Below are positions 4,084-7,397 of a stretch of DNA of 7,397 nucleotides, piece after piece; position 1 is the stretch's first letter, and each line of letters starts with the position of its first letter. The notes beneath the pieces are model-generated. The model was not told the origin of the DNA. It made no database searches and saw only the letters and a program-made list of their open reading frames with translations. Source of the stretch: an uncultured bacterium (GTDB taxonomy: Bacteria > Patescibacteria > Paceibacteria > UBA9973 > Zambryskibacteraceae); contig CAIXDB010000102.1 of the NCBI GenBank assembly GCA_903918125.1, positions 1 to 7,397 of the forward strand, given 5' to 3'. Made by a program: the position numbers and the translations under genes.

Positions 4084-5355
4084 CTAGTACTCGCGAATCG
4101 AAACCTGCGCGTCGATTTTTTTGATCAGGTCGATCACGACGGAGACAACGATGAGAAGTGCCGTACCGCCGACGGAGACGGCTGTGATACCGGTCAGGCC
4201 TTTAACGATGAGTGGTAGGACTGCGATGACGCCGAGGAAGAGCGCACCGACGAGCGTCAGACGAGTGAGGATGCGCGAGATATGTTCGGAAGTTGAGTTG
4301 CCGGGACGAACGCCGGGAATGAACGCGCCATTTTTCTGGAGGTTGGTGGCGATTGAGTCTGGGTCAAAGGTGACGGCCGTGTAGAAATACGTAAAGACGA
4401 ACACAAGCAGGAAGTACGCGATGCCGTAGAACCACTGGTTGGCGAGGAAATTCAGAAACGCGGTCGAAACAGAATTAATGATTGCATAGTGCGTGTTTTG
4501 CAAGAATCGGAAAATCAATTGTGGAAACAAAAGAATTGAAAGTGCGAAAATGATTGGAATCACACCAGCTTGGTTGATGCGAAGAGGAAGATACGTCGAA
4601 GTACCGCCGTACACGCGATTGCCGCGAACCTGTTTTGCATACGTGACAGGAATCGGTCGCTCGGCTTCGGTGATGATAACTACGCCCACGATAACCAGTG
4701 CGCCGACGACGATGAACGCGAGGTAGAGCGGAATTTGCGCAGGGTCAAACGCGAATGCGAGCTGGCCAACTTCGGTCGGCAACGCCGCCACGATACCGGA
4801 GAAAATGAGAAGCGACACGCCGTTACCGATGCCGTACTCGGAAATAAGCTCGCCCAACCACATGAGAAGCACCGAGCCCGCGGTGATGACGAGCATGTTT
4901 GTGATGAGCGCAAACGGCGACAGTGCGCCGAAGACTTGCTGGCTTTGCAAAAGTTTGATGAACCCGAACGACTGGATGAGCGCCAATGGAACAGTCAGTA
5001 AACGACCATATTGTGCGAACTTGCGTCGGCCGAGCTCACCTTCCTCCTGATACATCGCTTTCAGTTTCGGCGACATGATGGTCGAAAGTTGCATGATGAT
5101 TGAGCCGGTAATGTACGGACCGACGCCGAGCATGACGATGGAAAGTTGTGAGAGACCGCCGCCGGAGAAAATGTTGAGCAAGCCGAAAAATTCATTCGAG
5201 CTGAAAAACTGCGTCAGTCGCGCATGGTCGACACCCGGCACCGGAATGGCTGCGAGCGCACGAAAAAGGACGAGCGTGAACAAGGTGAAAAGAATCCTCT
5301 TTCGCAGGACATTGTCTTGAAAGATGAGTTTGAGTTTTGTAAAAAATGCGTTCAT
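4084..5355 (-). CDS. secY: Protein translocase channel subunit SecY
   Basis: SecY forms the membrane channel through which SecA-driven or ribosome-bound chains cross or enter the cytoplasmic membrane. The 423-residue protein has the expected ten hydrophobic segments, at roughly 20-38, 72-92, 115-135, 146-170, 177-195, 208-229, 262-285, 308-328, 366-384 and 390-410. The plug region is NIFSGGGLSQLS (61-72). Family landmarks are GVGPYITGSIIMQL (77-90), the cytosolic loop RPIPVTYAKQ (233-242), RINQAGVIPIIFA (259-271), NGAFIPGVRPG (342-352) and the C-terminal DAQVSIREY. Its length is close to that of other bacterial SecY proteins. It follows rplO by 22 nt, the standard end of the spc operon, with ATG preceded by AAAACC and no Shine-Dalgarno. 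Identification is certain. Confidence 0.98.
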   Translation of the reverse strand: MNAFFTKLKLIFQDNVLRKRILFTLFTLVLFRALAAIPVPGVDHARLTQFFSSNEFFGLLNIFSGGGLSQLSIVMLGVGPYITGSIIMQLSTIMSPKLKAMYQEEGELGRRKFAQYGRLLTVPLALIQSFGFIKLLQSQQVFGALSPFALITNMLVITAGSVLLMWLGELISEYGIGNGVSLLIFSGIVAALPTEVGQLAFAFDPAQIPLYLAFIVVGALVIVGVVIITEAERPIPVTYAKQVRGNRVYGGTSTYLPLRINQAGVIPIIFALSILLFPQLIFRFLQNTHYAIINSVSTAFLNFLANQWFYGIAYFLLVFVFTYFYTAVTFDPDSIATNLQKNGAFIPGVRPGNSTSEHISRILTRLTLVGALFLGVIAVLPLIVKGLTGITAVSVGGTALLIVVSVVIDLIKKIDAQVSIREY

Positions 5356-5377
5356 GGTTTTGGCCCGAGGCCGTCTA

Positions 5378-5821
5378 TTATGCCGTCACCGTACCGCCGG
5401 CTTTTTCGATTGCCACCTTGGCGCTCGCCGAGACGAGGCAACCGGTGAAGGTCAGTTTCTTGTCGAGTACGCCCGTGCCGAGAATTTTGACCACCGATGC
5501 GACGCCGTTGTCGGTATTAAATGCTTTGAGTGTTGCGAGCGCTTTCGGAGTGACCGTTTCGCCGGCCTTGAACAATGCGTTGATTTTGCCGAGATTCACT
5601 ACAAAAGGCTTCGTTTCGATGGACGTGTTGATGTTCTTTCCGCGACCGCGCAATTTCGGCAAGCGTTTGATGAAGTCGCGCATTTCCGGACGCTTTTTGT
5701 GACCGGCGCGCGCGTTCTGACCCTTCGTTCCGCGACCGGATGTTTTGGCATGCTTGCCACCGCGACCGACCGTGCGGTGTTTTTTATTTTTATGAACTCG
5801 TTGTAATGTGTGTGATTGCAT
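5378..5821 (-). CDS. rplO: Large-subunit ribosomal protein L15 (uL15)
   Basis: A 147-residue basic protein of the 50S subunit, close to the usual 144-150. The glycine- and arginine-rich N-terminal extension that threads into 23S rRNA is present (TVGRGGKHAKTSGRGTKGQ, 17-35), followed by RLPKLRGRG (53-61) and the globular C-terminal domain ending with SASAKVAIEKAGGTV (131-145), the typical L15 tail. The segment between the glycine-rich arm and RLPK is shorter than in E. coli. It starts 13 nt behind the rpsE stop with no Shine-Dalgarno. In most bacteria rpmD (L30) lies between rpsE and rplO; here there is no room for it, a trait of CPR genomes. Confidence 0.97.
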   Translation of the reverse strand: MQSHTLQRVHKNKKHRTVGRGGKHAKTSGRGTKGQNARAGHKKRPEMRDFIKRLPKLRGRGKNINTSIETKPFVVNLGKINALFKAGETVTPKALATLKAFNTDNGVASVVKILGTGVLDKKLTFTGCLVSASAKVAIEKAGGTVTA

Positions 5822-5834
5822 GATGGTGTATTAA

Positions 5835-6470
5835 TTACTTCGCGACAACTTTCTCCACCTTCTCGACCGGTTTCTTCAACATCGCGAGCGCTTTGATGGC
5901 CGCTTTGGCGTTGTTCAGTTTGTTTTTGCTTCGCGAGAAAATTTTTGCACTGACTTCCTTGATGCCGGCGTACTCGAGCACGGTACGAACCGACGATCCG
6001 GCGAGAATACCCTTGCCCGGTGCGCGCATGATGTGTACGCGAGCGCTGGAAAACTTGGCGTCAACTTCGTGCGGAATGGAACCGTTTTTGGTCAATGCAA
6101 CCTTGATCATGTTCTTGCGGGCGTCGCGAACGGCCTTGTCGATGGCTACCGGAGTATCCCCCGCTTTGCCGAGGCCCGCACCCACGCGACCCTTTCTGTC
6201 ACCGATAACAACGGCGACGGAGAAACTGAAACGTCGTCCGCCCGTCACCACGCGAGTCACGCGGCGAATGCTGACGATTTTCTGGTCGAACTCCGGCTTG
6301 ACGCGAGCTTCGCGACGAGGACCCGGCTTGCGCGTATTCTTGCGGAACTCGCGATCACCGCCTCGGTTGTCGAAGCCGCCTCGCGGAGCTCCGGCAGGCG
6401 CACTCGAAACCGGCGCGACTGGTGTCGTTCCTTGAGTTGAATTTTCTGTTTTTTTAATTTCAGTTTCCAT
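5835..6470 (-). CDS. rpsE: Small-subunit ribosomal protein S5 (uS5) with N-terminal extension
   Basis: S5 sits near the mRNA entry side of the 30S subunit and affects decoding accuracy. The 211-residue protein is about 45 longer than E. coli S5. The conserved part begins near residue 60: FDQKIVSIRRVTRVVTGGRRFSF opens the double-stranded RNA-binding-like domain, followed by VIGDRKGRVGAGLGKA (88-103), ARKNMIKVAL (117-126) and the C-terminal domain with GILAGSSVRTVLEYAG (154-169). The first 58 residues are low complexity: a Thr/Pro/Ala stretch, then PRGGFDNRGGDREF and a basic run. The ATG start is 12 nt after rplR and the extension is fully in frame; the next methionine falls at residue 121, inside the conserved domain, so the long form is preferred. 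A C-terminal VEKVEKVVAK tail is also present. Confidence 0.96.
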   Translation of the reverse strand: METEIKKTENSTQGTTPVAPVSSAPAGAPRGGFDNRGGDREFRKNTRKPGPRREARVKPEFDQKIVSIRRVTRVVTGGRRFSFSVAVVIGDRKGRVGAGLGKAGDTPVAIDKAVRDARKNMIKVALTKNGSIPHEVDAKFSSARVHIMRAPGKGILAGSSVRTVLEYAGIKEVSAKIFSRSKNKLNNAKAAIKALAMLKKPVEKVEKVVAK

Positions 6471-6482
6471 GGTATTTAAAAT

Positions 6483-6833
6483 TTAAAATTTCAATCCACC
6501 TGCTCGCGCGCCATCCGCCACCGCTTTGACGCATCCAGTATATCTGAAACCGCCTCGATCAAACACTGCCTTGGTGATTTTCTTTGCCTTGGCAAGTTCC
6601 GCAACCGCATGACCGATGGCCTCTGATTTCTCGAGCAACGTGCCTTTTTTGATATCTCGCGAATGCGCCGTGGCAAGCGTCACTGCGTGCACATCGTCGA
6701 TGAGCTGAGCGGAGATGTGTTTGTTCGACTTGAAGACCGACAGTCTCGGCATCTCCGGCGTACCGGAAACTCGCGAGCGGATTTTTGTTCGGCGTCGTTC
6801 TCGTGATGAAATTGTCATAGCTTTAGTGTTCAT
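6483..6833 (-). CDS. rplR: Large-subunit ribosomal protein L18 (uL18)
   Basis: L18 binds 5S rRNA and helps attach it to the 50S subunit. The 116-residue length is typical. Family features are the basic N-terminus (SRERRRTKIRSRV, 10-22), PRLSVFKSNKHISAQLIDD (29-47) and the strongly conserved end FDRGGFRYTGCVKAVADGARAGGLKF (from residue 91). Two in-frame ATGs five codons apart are possible starts (6833 and 6818). The first is preferred because it lies 20 nt behind the rplF stop and has the same A-rich, ACC-ending leader as rpsE and secY. No Shine-Dalgarno is seen. Confidence 0.96.
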   Translation of the reverse strand: MNTKAMTISSRERRRTKIRSRVSGTPEMPRLSVFKSNKHISAQLIDDVHAVTLATAHSRDIKKGTLLEKSEAIGHAVAELAKAKKITKAVFDRGGFRYTGCVKAVADGARAGGLKF

Positions 6834-6853
6834 GGTTTTAAAATTTTGAAAAA

Positions 6854-7397
6854 CTATGCGGTTTTCTTGCCCTGCTTGCGCTTAACCACCTCAAATTCTC
6901 CGCGAATTCCCTTACCTTTGTACGGCTCCGGCACTTTCTGCGAGCGAATGAGCGCGGTGAATGCCCCGACGGTTTCCTTGTCACTACCGGTAATCGTCAT
7001 GACATTTTTCTCCGCGGTCAATTTGATGCCCGCCGGAATGGCGATGTTCACCGGATGTGAAAAGCCGAGCGCCATGACGAGGTTTGCGCCCTTGACTTCC
7101 GACTTGTAGCCGATACCTTCGAGAATAAGTTTCTTGACGAACGGTGTCGTCACGCCTGCCACCATGTTGATGATGTGCGACGCGTACGTTCCCCAGAGCG
7201 CGGTTGTCTCTCCGGTTACAATACCTCTTGTCGCTTTCGGTGCCAGTGTGATTTCGTTCGCACCGACGGTTATCTCGATGTCCGGTTTGAACGTCTTGGT
7301 CAATGTGCCCAAGGGTCCAACCACCGTGAACACACCGCCAGTGTAGCTGACTGTGGTCTTTGCCGGGATTGCTATTACTTTTTTACCGATTCGTGAC
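6854..7397 (-). CDS. rplF: Large-subunit ribosomal protein L6 (uL6), nearly complete
   Basis: L6 lies near the GTPase-associated centre of the 50S subunit and contacts 23S rRNA. The frame enters at the right edge: the last base of the window is the complement of the final G of the presumed ATG, so only two bases of the start codon are missing. The protein then reads SRIGKKVIAIPAKTTVSY, the usual L6 N-terminus, for a total of 181 residues against a typical 175-180. Both repeated L6 domains are present and the family signature PEPYKGKGI occurs at about 157-165 near the C-terminus, followed by a basic tail. A GTG at 7333 is an internal valine codon, not the start. rplR follows after 20 nt. Upstream genes (rpsH, rpsN, rplE) would be expected just outside. 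Confidence 0.97.
   Translation of the reverse strand, partial: SRIGKKVIAIPAKTTVSYTGGVFTVVGPLGTLTKTFKPDIEITVGANEITLAPKATRGIVTGETTALWGTYASHIINMVAGVTTPFVKKLILEGIGYKSEVKGANLVMALGFSHPVNIAIPAGIKLTAEKNVMTITGSDKETVGAFTALIRSQKVPEPYKGKGIRGEFEVVKRKQGKKTA

Noticed and set aside
5324..6440. Long plus-strand open frames opposite rplO and rpsE
   Set aside because: They are antisense to clearly identified ribosomal protein genes, and their Arg/Ala/Ser-rich translations are typical of shadow frames in GC-richer coding DNA.
1..7397. CRISPR arrays and tRNA or rRNA genes
   Set aside because: No regularly spaced direct repeats and no tRNA-like cloverleaf or rRNA sequence was recognised on either strand by eye.

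Overview
The window looks like a stretch of a Candidate Phyla Radiation (Patescibacteria, probably Parcubacteria-like) chromosome. The reasons are a spc-type ribosomal operon that goes directly from rpsE to rplO with no rpmD (L30), a loss described across the CPR; a divergent, short-lid adenylate kinase; compact single-strand gene packing; and core genes with little or no Shine-Dalgarno signal. The lineage call is an inference: there is no rRNA here, and a phylogeny of SecY or the ribosomal proteins would settle it. Every convincing gene is on the minus strand, so transcription runs from right to left.

Right half (about 7397 to 4084): rplF, rplR, rpsE, rplO and secY, separated by 12-22 nt, form the 3' part of the spc operon. 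They make ribosomal proteins L6, L18, S5 (with a long low-complexity N-terminal extension) and L15, plus the SecY channel. A small membrane-protein gene of unknown function follows, with its own promoter-like sequence and the only clear Shine-Dalgarno in the window.

Middle (about 3740 to 1205): the usual secY-adk-map succession is interrupted twice. A 180-bp structured palindromic element (copy B, 3561-3740) lies upstream of adk. A two-gene module, a small DUF6922-like protein overlapping an AbiEii/AbiGii-type nucleotidyltransferase, lies between adk and map. The pair looks like an acquired toxin-antitoxin or abortive-infection cassette.

Left part (about 1204 to 1): a second copy of the palindromic element (copy A, 995-1201, opposite orientation) fills the space between map and ndk. 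ndk encodes a nucleoside-diphosphate kinase enlarged by two insertions but with its catalytic residues kept. A gene-free stretch (83-347) holds crossing inverted repeats with pseudoknot topology. The start of a membrane-anchored protein runs off the left edge.

Two observations stand out. First, elements A and B share nearly identical outer ends, differ in inner-stem sequence while keeping both arms complementary, and each carries an AAATCG...CGATTT hairpin next to the same end. They look like members of an uncharacterised family of structured repeats. Second, four genes that follow a break or begin a module (the left-edge gene, ndk, the DUF6922-like gene and adk) have a TANNNT -10 box exactly 6 nt before ATG, three of them with a TGN extension. 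This is the geometry of leaderless transcription; genes inside the operon lack it. It also moves the starts of adk and of the DUF6922-like gene nine codons downstream of the longest open frame.
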